Below, piece by piece: positions 35,717-43,961 of a DNA stretch of 64,000 nucleotides; positions within the stretch are counted from its first letter, which is position 1, and each line of letters opens with the position of its first letter. This DNA comes from Coxiellaceae bacterium (GTDB lineage Bacteria; Pseudomonadota; Gammaproteobacteria; Coxiellales; Coxiellaceae). A program made the position numbers and the translations under genes. Below the pieces are notes generated by a model, which saw only the letters and a list, made by a program, of their open reading frames with translations, ran no database searches and was not told the origin of the DNA. The stretch covers positions 1-64,000 of the forward strand of contig JARGPC010000011.1 in assembly GCA_029212885.1 (NCBI GenBank). The letters run 5' to 3'.

Positions 35717-37657
35717 ATGAGTGAACGTTTTGATGACAGTCGCACTATTGATGTAATTTGCATGGGTCGAGTCGCTGTTGATTTATATGCTGAACAAGTA
35801 GGTGCCGCATTAGATGAGGTGTCTACCTTTCGAAAATATTTAGGTGGTTGTGCTGGTAATATTGCTGTGGGTTGCGCGCGTCAGGGTTTACGCAGTGCGT
35901 TGTTGTCTTGCACGGGTGAGGATGATATGGGCTTGTTTTTACGTAAACAACTCAATAAAGAAGGTGTTGACCAGCGCTTAATGACCACAACATCTGAGCA
36001 TTTGACCGCCTTGGCTATGTTGGGTATTAATCCACCGGATCGCTTTCCTTTGATGTTTTATCGTGAAAATTGTGCTGATATGCAAATACAGCCAGAGCAA
36101 TGTGATGTTGAGTTTTTTTCACAAGCCAAAGCATTTCTATTGACAGGCACTTGTTTAACTACGCCTTCAATGCGTGCTTGCTGTGAGCATGCGTTAACTG
36201 TTGCGCAACAACAAAAAACATCGGTGGTATTAGATATTGATTATCGCCCAGTGTTGTGGGGGTTAATAGCAAAAGGGGATGGTGAAACGCGCTTCCAATC
36301 AAACCCTGCTGTGACGAATTTTTACCAGCATATTTTGCCGTATTGTAATTTAATTGTTGGCACTGAAGAAGAATTTTGCATCGCTGGCGGCAGTGAAGAT
36401 ATTGATGAGTCGTTGCATGCGATTCGTGAGTTAACCTCTGCCACTCTGGTATTAAAAACCGGAGAGGCAGGATGCCGTGTGTATGAAAATGCGCTTGACC
36501 AATCGGTTGTGGTGCATGGTTATCCGGTTGAGGTGATGAATGTATTGGGCGCAGGCGATGCTTTTATGAGTGGTTTTCTGCGGGGTTGGTTGCGTGGTCA
36601 ATCATTGTCGACCTGTGGTTATTACGCTAATGCGTGTGGTGCGATTACGGTTAGTCGACATGCTTGTGCACCTGCAATCCCCAGCTATCAAGAGATGCGC
36701 TATTTTATTTCGCACTATCAAACTGATATGTCCGAATCGCAGTGGTCTGCAATTAACCATATGCATCAATCAGTAGATTTGGGTTACGCATCTGACCAAC
36801 CGATGTATACCTTAGCGTTCGATCATCGTATACAGTTTGAATCAAGTTGTAACGTGAAAGAATTTTGCCATGATCGCATTGTAGAGTTTAAGCAATGTAT
36901 CTACCGTGCATTTGTCCAGGTGGCACAAACGCAACAAAATTGTGCTTTATTATTAGATCCGGTTTATGGTAAAAAAACACTGATTGATGCTAATGCCAAA
37001 GGTTTGACGATTGGTGTGCCAATTGAGTGTGCTGGTACTATGCCTTTGCAGTGGTTGGGTGGCCGCTCGTTGTATCACACACTCTTACAGCAGCCTAGCC
37101 ACTGGTTTGTGAAAGTGTTGTGGCACTACAGTCCATCGATGGAATATGACTTAAAACAACAACAGTTGCAGCAGTTATTGCACTTGAATGAGGTGTGTAA
37201 TCAATTGGGAAGGCGTTGGATGTTGGAGTTAGTTATTCCAGAAGATTTCCCAAGCAATGGTAAAGAAGTTGTTGCGATAATGCGTCATGTCTACGCGCAA
37301 GGAATTCAGCCTTACTGGTGGAAAATAGCTGCTCTGTCAACAGAAGAAGAATGGCAGCTGGTAGAGCAAACGCTGCTGGAGCGCGATGCTAATGCACGGA
37401 TTATTTTGTTGGGTGGTTCGTGTCAACATCTTTCTGAATACCAAGCTAAGTTCTCATTAGCTAAGCAGTCTCCCGTGGTTAATGGTTTTGCGATTGGCCG
37501 TAGTATTTTTTGGCAAGCATGGGTCGATTGGAGTGAAGGTCGAATTACTTCTGCGGACGTAGAAGTTAGTATTATAAAAAACTATCAATCTTTTATTGCG
37601 CTGTGGCAACAAAATAATACTGTATCTAAAAGGAAAGCTTCTTATGTCGACGCCTGA
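35717..37657 (+). CDS. iolC: 5-dehydro-2-deoxygluconokinase fused to DUF2090 domain
   Basis: 646 residues. The N-terminal pfkB-type kinase (about 10-330) has FRKYLGGCAGNIAVGCARQG and the catalytic-base motif NVLGAGDAFMSGFLRG. The C-terminal DUF2090 domain (about 350-640, TLAFDHRIQFES ... VNGFAIGRSIFWQAWVDW) is an aldolase-like TIM barrel found fused to IolC in proteobacteria. It is a candidate for the DKGP aldolase step, because no separate iolJ is seen here. GGAGG precedes the ATG. The 3' end overlaps iolB by 14 bases. Confidence 0.92.
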   Translation: MSERFDDSRTIDVICMGRVAVDLYAEQVGAALDEVSTFRKYLGGCAGNIAVGCARQGLRSALLSCTGEDDMGLFLRKQLNKEGVDQRLMTTTSEHLTALAMLGINPPDRFPLMFYRENCADMQIQPEQCDVEFFSQAKAFLLTGTCLTTPSMRACCEHALTVAQQQKTSVVLDIDYRPVLWGLIAKGDGETRFQSNPAVTNFYQHILPYCNLIVGTEEEFCIAGGSEDIDESLHAIRELTSATLVLKTGEAGCRVYENALDQSVVVHGYPVEVMNVLGAGDAFMSGFLRGWLRGQSLSTCGYYANACGAITVSRHACAPAIPSYQEMRYFISHYQTDMSESQWSAINHMHQSVDLGYASDQPMYTLAFDHRIQFESSCNVKEFCHDRIVEFKQCIYRAFVQVAQTQQNCALLLDPVYGKKTLIDANAKGLTIGVPIECAGTMPLQWLGGRSLYHTLLQQPSHWFVKVLWHYSPSMEYDLKQQQLQQLLHLNEVCNQLGRRWMLELVIPEDFPSNGKEVVAIMRHVYAQGIQPYWWKIAALSTEEEWQLVEQTLLERDANARIILLGGSCQHLSEYQAKFSLAKQSPVVNGFAIGRSIFWQAWVDWSEGRITSADVEVSIIKNYQSFIALWQQNNTVSKRKASYVDA

Positions 37658-38477
37658 TTTGCTTATTCGTGGCAACAACGATTACCCGTTTGGCTATACC
37701 GCTATCACTCGCATTGGTGAAGCCAGTGATGATACGGGCATTAATTTTGGAATTTTAAAGTTAAAAGCGGGTGAACAGTGGCAAGCTGACGAAAGTGTTG
37801 AGTCAGCTTATTTATTAATGCACGGTGAAGTGTGTTTTCAGTATCAATCACGCTATCGAACAGTTAGGCGTGACTCGTTATTCGATCAAGCACCAACAGC
37901 TTTGCATTTACCAGCTAATTGTCCGGCAACAATAACAGCGATTAGTGATGTTGAGTTAGCTGTTCAGTCTGTCGATAATGATGCCAAGTTCGAGCCTGCA
38001 CTGTTTGATGAGCACAACTTGTTAGAAAATGAGCACCGCGGTCAAGGTTTATTAGGTGATACAGCTTATCGCATTGTGCGCACTATTTTTGACATTCGCA
38101 ATCGGCCGGATGCAAAGTTAGTTTTAGGCGAAGTGATTACTTTTCCAGGGCGTTGGTCGAGCTACCCACCGCATCATCACGCACAGCCGGAAATTTATCA
38201 TTATCGATTTACTGAGCCACAAGGTTATGGGCACGGTGAGTGTGGTGATGATGTAGTAAAGATTCGTCATAACGATACATTGAAAATTTTATATGACAAT
38301 GATCATGGCCAATGTGCCGCGCCGGGTTATGGTATGTATTACATTTGGGTGATCCGGCACTTGGAGGGTAATCCATATACCGTGCCTGAATTCACTGAGC
38401 AACATGCGTGGACGAAACAAGCTGAAGCGAATGAACGTGTGTGGGGAGGGGCTGTTGTCATCCCAGAGATTGCGTAG
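37644..38477 (+). CDS. iolB: 5-deoxy-glucuronate isomerase
   Basis: 277 residues, bicupin. Converts 5-deoxy-glucuronate to 5-dehydro-2-deoxygluconate in inositol breakdown. PPHHHAQPEIYHYRF carries the metal-binding His/Glu set, and GMYYIWVIRHLEGNPY is family-typical. The start is ATG 37644 (AAAGGAAAGC upstream), inside the iolC end; a longer frame from 37596 lacks a ribosome site. A 121-base gap with a GC-rich hairpin (agggcgtcgcccct) separates it from iolD. Confidence 0.92.
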   Translation: MSTPDLLIRGNNDYPFGYTAITRIGEASDDTGINFGILKLKAGEQWQADESVESAYLLMHGEVCFQYQSRYRTVRRDSLFDQAPTALHLPANCPATITAISDVELAVQSVDNDAKFEPALFDEHNLLENEHRGQGLLGDTAYRIVRTIFDIRNRPDAKLVLGEVITFPGRWSSYPPHHHAQPEIYHYRFTEPQGYGHGECGDDVVKIRHNDTLKILYDNDHGQCAAPGYGMYYIWVIRHLEGNPYTVPEFTEQHAWTKQAEANERVWGGAVVIPEIA

Positions 38478-38598
38478 CGATTATCAGGGATCCAATAAAA
38501 AAACAAAGGCAAGGGCGTCGCCCCTGCGTGCAACCTTATTGTTAAAAAAACATAGTTCGGCGTAGAACCAACAGTATTATGGAGGGAGAGCATAAATA

Positions 38599-40419
38599 AT
38601 GAAAACAATTCGATTATCAATGGCGCAAGCACTGCTGCGGTTTTTAAGCCAACAATACATTACCATCGACAACCAAGAGCACAATTTTGTTAAAGGTTTG
38701 TTTGGCATATTTGGTCATGGCAATGTGACAGGATTGGGTGAGGCATTGCAATACGCTCATCACAACTTACCGTTTATTCGTGCCAATAACGAACAAGGCA
38801 TGGTGCATGCAGCAACGGCTTTTGCAAAACAATCGCGTCGTTTAGCAATATATGCTTGTACTTCTTCGATTGGCCCAGGCGCGACCAATATGATTACGGG
38901 TGCGGCAACAGCAACGGCCAATCGTATTCCGGTATTATTGTTGCCGGGCGATGTATTTGCTTGTCGCCAACCAGACCCGGTATTGCAACAGATTGAAAAC
39001 CCTAGTGATTACACCGAGACAGTGAATGATGCCTTTAAGCCGGTGAGTCGCTATTGGGATCGCATTAATCGACCAGAGCAATTAATGACAGCTTGTTTGA
39101 ATGCGATGCGTGTATTAACAGATCCAGTTGATACTGGTGCGGTGACTTTGTGTTTGCCGCAAGATGTGCAAGCGGAAGTGTTTGACTACCCTGAATCATT
39201 TTTTGTAAAGCGTGTATGGCGTGTCGAGCGTCGTCAGGCTGATGAGTTAATGTTAGCAGCAGCGGTGACATTATTAAAGGATGCAAAAAAACCGTTAATT
39301 ATTGCTGGTGGTGGTGTGCGTTATTCCTTGGCGGAACAGGAGCTGCAAGCATTTGCTGATAAATATAAAATTCCTGTAGCAGAAACACAAGCAGGTAAAA
39401 GCTGTATGTCATGGGATCACGCCATGAGTGTTGGTGGTGTTGGTGTCACGGGCACGCTAGCAGCTAACACAGTTTGTCAGCAAGCCGATGTTATCATAGC
39501 GATTGGTACACGCTTGCAAGATTTTACTACGCAATCAAAATGGCACTTCGGTGAGCAAGCTAAAATGATAGCAATTAATGTCAGTCGTCAAGATGGTTTG
39601 AAGTCGGATGCCCTTTGCATCACAGCTGATGCACAGTTAGCTATTTCAGCATTATCGGATCAGTTAACCGATTATATAACACCTCCAGCGTATCAAAGTG
39701 AGGTTGCTGCACTGAAAAAAAACTGGAATGACGAGGTGGATCGCCTTTATACCATTCGACCAAAGCAAGGTAACAGTCAGTTGAATATACTGGGTGTGCT
39801 TAATCAGCAAATGCAAAAAGATGATGTCATTGTTTGCGCTGCTGGTAGTTTGCCAGGAGATTTGCATCGTTTGTGGCGCTGTCAGCAGCCGGGTGATTAT
39901 CATTTGGAGTATGCTTATTCATGTATGGGCTATGAAGTGTCAGGTGGTTTAGGTGTGAAGTTGGCGCAGCCTGACGGTGAAGTATTTATTGTGGTCGGTG
40001 ATGGTAGTTTTTTAATGTTACATTCCGAGTTGTTAACTAGCATTCAGGAAGGTGTAAAAATCAACGTGATCGTATTGGATAATGGCGGCTTTCAGTGTAT
40101 TAAGAATTTACAAGTGTCACAAGGTGCTGATAGTTTTGGCAATGAGCGTCATGTGCCAGTCGATTTCGAGCAGTATGGCCGAGCGTTAGGGTTGAATGCA
40201 TGGCAAGCCGATGATTGCGATGCATTGCAAGACTTATTGCCGCATGTTCGTAGCAGCAAGCAGTCAACATTGATAGCGATGAATGTATTGCCTGATTCAA
40301 TGTCGAGCGGTTACGAGTCTTGGTGGCGTGTTGATGTCAGTGAAATATCAAATCAAACACGAGTGGTTGAGGCGCATCAGGCTCAACAAGAAAAATTAGC
40401 TGAGATCAAAATGTATTAG
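38599..40419 (+). CDS. iolD: 3D-(3,5/4)-trihydroxycyclohexane-1,2-dione hydrolase
   Basis: 606 residues, thiamine-diphosphate enzyme that opens the ring of the IolE product to 5-deoxy-glucuronate. The domains are the N-terminal Pyr domain (HGNVTGLGEALQ, NEQGMVHAATAFAKQ with the activating Glu), the central domain (IIAGGGVRYSLAEQEL) and the C-terminal PP domain with the ThDP motif VGDGSFLMLHSELLTSIQEG ... VLDNGG. GGAGGGAG lies upstream of the ATG. Length is close to the family norm of about 620. Confidence 0.93.
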   Translation: MKTIRLSMAQALLRFLSQQYITIDNQEHNFVKGLFGIFGHGNVTGLGEALQYAHHNLPFIRANNEQGMVHAATAFAKQSRRLAIYACTSSIGPGATNMITGAATATANRIPVLLLPGDVFACRQPDPVLQQIENPSDYTETVNDAFKPVSRYWDRINRPEQLMTACLNAMRVLTDPVDTGAVTLCLPQDVQAEVFDYPESFFVKRVWRVERRQADELMLAAAVTLLKDAKKPLIIAGGGVRYSLAEQELQAFADKYKIPVAETQAGKSCMSWDHAMSVGGVGVTGTLAANTVCQQADVIIAIGTRLQDFTTQSKWHFGEQAKMIAINVSRQDGLKSDALCITADAQLAISALSDQLTDYITPPAYQSEVAALKKNWNDEVDRLYTIRPKQGNSQLNILGVLNQQMQKDDVIVCAAGSLPGDLHRLWRCQQPGDYHLEYAYSCMGYEVSGGLGVKLAQPDGEVFIVVGDGSFLMLHSELLTSIQEGVKINVIVLDNGGFQCIKNLQVSQGADSFGNERHVPVDFEQYGRALGLNAWQADDCDALQDLLPHVRSSKQSTLIAMNVLPDSMSSGYESWWRVDVSEISNQTRVVEAHQAQQEKLAEIKMY

Positions 40420-40429
40420 TGGGGGTGTT

Positions 40430-41368
40430 ATGCGGAAAAATGTAAAGTTAGGCATTGCGCCTTATTGCTGGATTAATGATGATATGCCAGAGCTGGGGGC
40501 TGATATCACGATTGATCAATGTGTAAAAGAAATTGCATTGGCAGGTTTTGATGGTTGCGAATTAGCTAATCGTTTTCCAAGTGATGCTGAAGCTATTTTA
40601 TCACTGGTAAATCCGCATCAATTACAAGTAGCTAATCAGTGGTTCAGCACTTTTCTAACAACTCCGGGTCAGTTTGAGAAAACCTTGGAAGATTTTTCCA
40701 ATCATTGCGTGAAATTGGCGCGTTGTGGCGCATCAATAGTCGGTGTTAGTGAGCAGACGGGTAGTATACAAAGTCAATCACTGCCTTTGTGTGAAGATCA
40801 TCGACCACAGCTTAATGAGACTGAGTGGGCATTGCTTATTGATGGCTTGCATCATATGGGTGGCATTGCCCAACAATTTGGTATCACACTAACTTATCAC
40901 CATCATATGGGTACCAGTATTCAAAGTCAGCAAGAGCTTTGTCGGTTAATGGACGATAGCGATCCTTCTTTAGTGCATTTATTATATGATTCAGGCCATT
41001 TTGTTTATGCTGATATAGATCCATTGTGGGTGTTGCAGCAATACGGTGACCGCATTGCGCATGTGCATTTAAAAGATTGCCGTTTTGATAAGCTCGAGCA
41101 AGTGAAGCAACAGGGGTTAAGTTTTTTAGATGGTGTTAGAATGGGTACGTTCACTGTGCCTGGGGATGGTGATATTGATTTCTTACCGTTGTTTAAACAA
41201 TTGCAGCAGGCTGATTACAGTGGTTGGTTGATTATTGAAGCGGAACAAGATCCCGCTATTGCGCATCCATTAACGTATGCTACGAAAGGTTATCAGCACC
41301 TTAATCAATTACTGGACCAGATCAGTACTATAAAAGAGGCATCAAAGGAGCCATCATGCATGATATAA
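40430..41368 (+). CDS. iolE: Inosose dehydratase
   Basis: 312 residues, xylose-isomerase-like TIM barrel. Removes water from scyllo-inosose. Visible: LGIAPYCWINDDMPELG at the N-terminus, TYHHHMGTSIQSQQEL and HLLYDSGHFVYADIDP for metal ligands, IAHVHLKDCRFDKL and GWLIIEAEQDPAIAHP near the end, as in IolE. A GGGGGTG ribosome site precedes the ATG 11 bases after iolD. It overlaps iolG2 by 13 bases. Confidence 0.92.
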   Translation: MRKNVKLGIAPYCWINDDMPELGADITIDQCVKEIALAGFDGCELANRFPSDAEAILSLVNPHQLQVANQWFSTFLTTPGQFEKTLEDFSNHCVKLARCGASIVGVSEQTGSIQSQSLPLCEDHRPQLNETEWALLIDGLHHMGGIAQQFGITLTYHHHMGTSIQSQQELCRLMDDSDPSLVHLLYDSGHFVYADIDPLWVLQQYGDRIAHVHLKDCRFDKLEQVKQQGLSFLDGVRMGTFTVPGDGDIDFLPLFKQLQQADYSGWLIIEAEQDPAIAHPLTYATKGYQHLNQLLDQISTIKEASKEPSCMI

Positions 41369-42381
41369 AACTGATAGTTATTGGTTGTGGTCGCATTGGT
41401 AAAATGCATGTCGATATTATTCAGCGACACTTTAATTTCGTTACTATTACTGCGGTTATTGATGATCAGTTAGATCCCGATTGGGCGTTAGCGCGTGGTA
41501 TTTCGCATTACCATAAAAATCAATTGGCAGCGTTATTGGCATCAGAGGCAAATGATGCGTTTTTAATTGCTGCATCTTCCGCTGAGCATGCTAGCTTGAT
41601 TAGACAGCTAGCACCACTGGGTAAGCCGATCTTTTGTGAAAAGCCAATATCTTTTGATTTATCTGTATTGCATGAGCTTAATCAGTTGACTTCGACCTAT
41701 CAAGCGCCTGTGCATGTGGGTTTAAATCGACGCTTTGACCCTGATTTTTCCGAATTGCAAAAACGTGTTAAGCAGGGAGTGGTGGGTGATGTGCACTTAA
41801 TTAAAGTGACTAACCGTGATCCTAAAAGACCTGACTTGAGTTTTATCCCGCGTTCGGGTGGCTTGTTTTTAGATTTCAATGTGCATGACTTTGATATGCT
41901 GCGTTTTATAACTGGCAGTGAAGTTGAATCAGTATTTGCTATGGGTGCAAATTTAATTGACCCGGCTATTGGTGAGTTGGGTGATATCGATAGCGCGATC
42001 ATTAATATTAAAATGACTAATGGTGCATTGGCGATGATTGATAGCAGTCGTGAAACACATTACGGTTATGATCAACGGGTTGAAGTATTTGGCAGCAAAG
42101 GAAATATAGTCGCTGGCAATCGCAGCGCGTCCTCAACCCAACTAACGACCATCGACGGTGTTACATCTGAAAAGCCGTATTATAGTTTTGTTGAGCGTTA
42201 TGCTGATGCCTATCGCCAGCAGTTCGCCGCATTTTTTGATCTCGTGCAGCAAGGTGGTGAAGTGGCTGTCGGATTGAAAGATATTGAACTCTCCGTACAG
42301 TCTGCTCTTGCTGCACAAAAATCACATCAGTGTGGTCAGCCAATTGATTATAAAAGCTTATCATTAGCCGCCGTTGGCTAG
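41356..42381 (+). CDS. Second inositol dehydrogenase-like Gfo/Idh/MocA oxidoreductase
   Basis: 341 residues, paralogue of the iolG product at 34682. Rossmann motif GCGRIGKMHVDII, CEKPISFDL, GLNRRFDPDF and NVHDFDMLRFITG are present. It ends the seven-gene iol operon; AAGGAG precedes the ATG, which lies inside iolE. Probably acts on another inositol stereoisomer (scyllo-inositol, like IolX/IolW) or works alongside IolG. No iolA, iolJ or IolR-type regulator follows. Confidence 0.87.
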   Translation: MHDIKLIVIGCGRIGKMHVDIIQRHFNFVTITAVIDDQLDPDWALARGISHYHKNQLAALLASEANDAFLIAASSAEHASLIRQLAPLGKPIFCEKPISFDLSVLHELNQLTSTYQAPVHVGLNRRFDPDFSELQKRVKQGVVGDVHLIKVTNRDPKRPDLSFIPRSGGLFLDFNVHDFDMLRFITGSEVESVFAMGANLIDPAIGELGDIDSAIINIKMTNGALAMIDSSRETHYGYDQRVEVFGSKGNIVAGNRSASSTQLTTIDGVTSEKPYYSFVERYADAYRQQFAAFFDLVQQGGEVAVGLKDIELSVQSALAAQKSHQCGQPIDYKSLSLAAVG

Positions 42382-42500
42382 GGTTTATTTAGCTTACTAA
42401 TCAATATATTACATAATATCGCTTTACATTACAGTGCGATTGCGTATAAAATGCGCACCTAGAATTATAGAAAGACTGTTGTGTAACTGGGGAGACTGTA

Positions 42501-43961
42501 ATGTCACGAACGAAACAAGATCTGCAAGCAAGCGTTGCTGCGGCTTATACTGTAATGAATCAAGCGATGCCTATTCAAGCTAACGGTGTTAGGCATTTAG
42601 AAGAAAAAGATATTCCTTTTATTGAAATGCAGACTAATGATCCTCATTCTTTAACCGGGCCTACATTAAAAACACACTTATTAGACTCTCGCCTACGTGC
42701 AAAATTGGCTTTGGGAGATACTGGCTTGCGTGAATTACCAATTGCGATGCAACAGTTGCAATCCAACCGGCAATTGCGTGCCGTGTTGAAACATGTGCCT
42801 GATCACCAGGTGACTGCTGTATTAAAGGCTGCCGTTATGTTGGCCGCTAATCCTGCTAATGTTGAAGATTTTCGTTTAAGTAATGAGCTGGGCCAAAAGC
42901 TGTATGACGCTGAAAATAAATTTGATGATATGCAGGCGGGTAATGTGCTTTCAAGCGGCTTGTGTTGCTGCTGCCAAGATGGTTCATGCAGTGATTGTTG
43001 TGATAATACAACGACAACATCCAGCGGATATTATCAAATGCGTGATGGTCGTGGCAATTACCATCATCATCATTTTTATTCGAGCAACGCATCTAACTCG
43101 TGCCTGACGGATATCGCTATGGCTGATTTGATGTGCCATATCGGTGATTCTTGTGATTCCGGTGGGGGGCATGGGCGTCGTAATAATGACTCTGGTGAAG
43201 CTTGCCTTGTTATTGCTGCTGTTGTTGCTGTGTTAGCTACGATTTGGGTGACGACGGTTAGTTTAGTGGCATGTACGGTAGGTGGTTGTAAAACCATGGA
43301 GAGTGCTACAGATAGCCAAGGTCGTCCGGACAGTAAATACGGCCGTAAAATGAAATATGCATTGGTTGCTAGCACTTTGGCGGGTGCGGCTTACTTATTG
43401 TATGGCACAGGTATGTTGTCTAATGCGGCCAATGGCATTAGTAATTGGTGGTTTGATAAGTCTTTTAACGAGCTAGAATCAGATCAAAAAACTGGCGTTG
43501 GCTTCGCTAGCTACGGTTACTTAGGTATTGTAGGTATGGTGACCTCAGGTGTTCTGAGCTGCTGTATATTAGGTGCTTGCGCGTTTCGTTGCAGTGCGCC
43601 TGACCCCAGTCGTTTGTTAAATAAACAAGGTGGTAATTTGGCAACGGCATTGAGGCTAGGTGAGAATCAAAAAGATTTATTGAAACAAAGTGGCGTTGGT
43701 GCGCAATTGCTGGCGTTGTATAAAGTTTATGGCCAAAAAGGCTTGGATTATGCAGTGGCTTCGGTTGAAGCCGTTAAGTTGGCGTTTTATCCATCAGCAC
43801 CACCAGCAAGTGCTTATCGACCGCCAGCACTGGCGCCGCAGCAAGTTGTAGTAGAGAGTGTACCAGGTAGACCAGCTGCCTATGCACCACATGCTTATGC
43901 TGGGGCTCCTTCATTTGCTAAGGATGATGTTCCAGGTGCTTCAGCGCCACGCTTGGGGTGA
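42501..43961 (+). CDS. Cys/His-rich membrane protein of unknown function, candidate effector
   Basis: 486 residues. The N-terminal 150 residues are soluble and helical. Then comes a cysteine cluster (CCCCQDGSCSDCC, about 155-167) and an HHHH run (about 193), which might bind metal. Hydrophobic segments lie near 235-262, 292-312 and 348-372. The C-terminal 100 residues are Pro/Ala-rich (for example PPASAYRPPALAPQ). There is no signal peptide. A TATAAA box and GGGGAGA ribosome site precede it. The tail overlaps the converging FUSC gene by 67 bases. Not recognised. The combination of paired transmembrane hairpins and proline-rich tail suggests a membrane-inserted host-directed protein, by inference. 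Confidence 0.6.
   Translation: MSRTKQDLQASVAAAYTVMNQAMPIQANGVRHLEEKDIPFIEMQTNDPHSLTGPTLKTHLLDSRLRAKLALGDTGLRELPIAMQQLQSNRQLRAVLKHVPDHQVTAVLKAAVMLAANPANVEDFRLSNELGQKLYDAENKFDDMQAGNVLSSGLCCCCQDGSCSDCCDNTTTTSSGYYQMRDGRGNYHHHHFYSSNASNSCLTDIAMADLMCHIGDSCDSGGGHGRRNNDSGEACLVIAAVVAVLATIWVTTVSLVACTVGGCKTMESATDSQGRPDSKYGRKMKYALVASTLAGAAYLLYGTGMLSNAANGISNWWFDKSFNELESDQKTGVGFASYGYLGIVGMVTSGVLSCCILGACAFRCSAPDPSRLLNKQGGNLATALRLGENQKDLLKQSGVGAQLLALYKVYGQKGLDYAVASVEAVKLAFYPSAPPASAYRPPALAPQQVVVESVPGRPAAYAPHAYAGAPSFAKDDVPGASAPRLG

Noticed and set aside
38478-38598. Attenuator or riboswitch between iolB and iolD
   Set aside because: Only one weak GC hairpin (agggcgtcgcccct) without a U-run is present; not enough to call a regulatory RNA.
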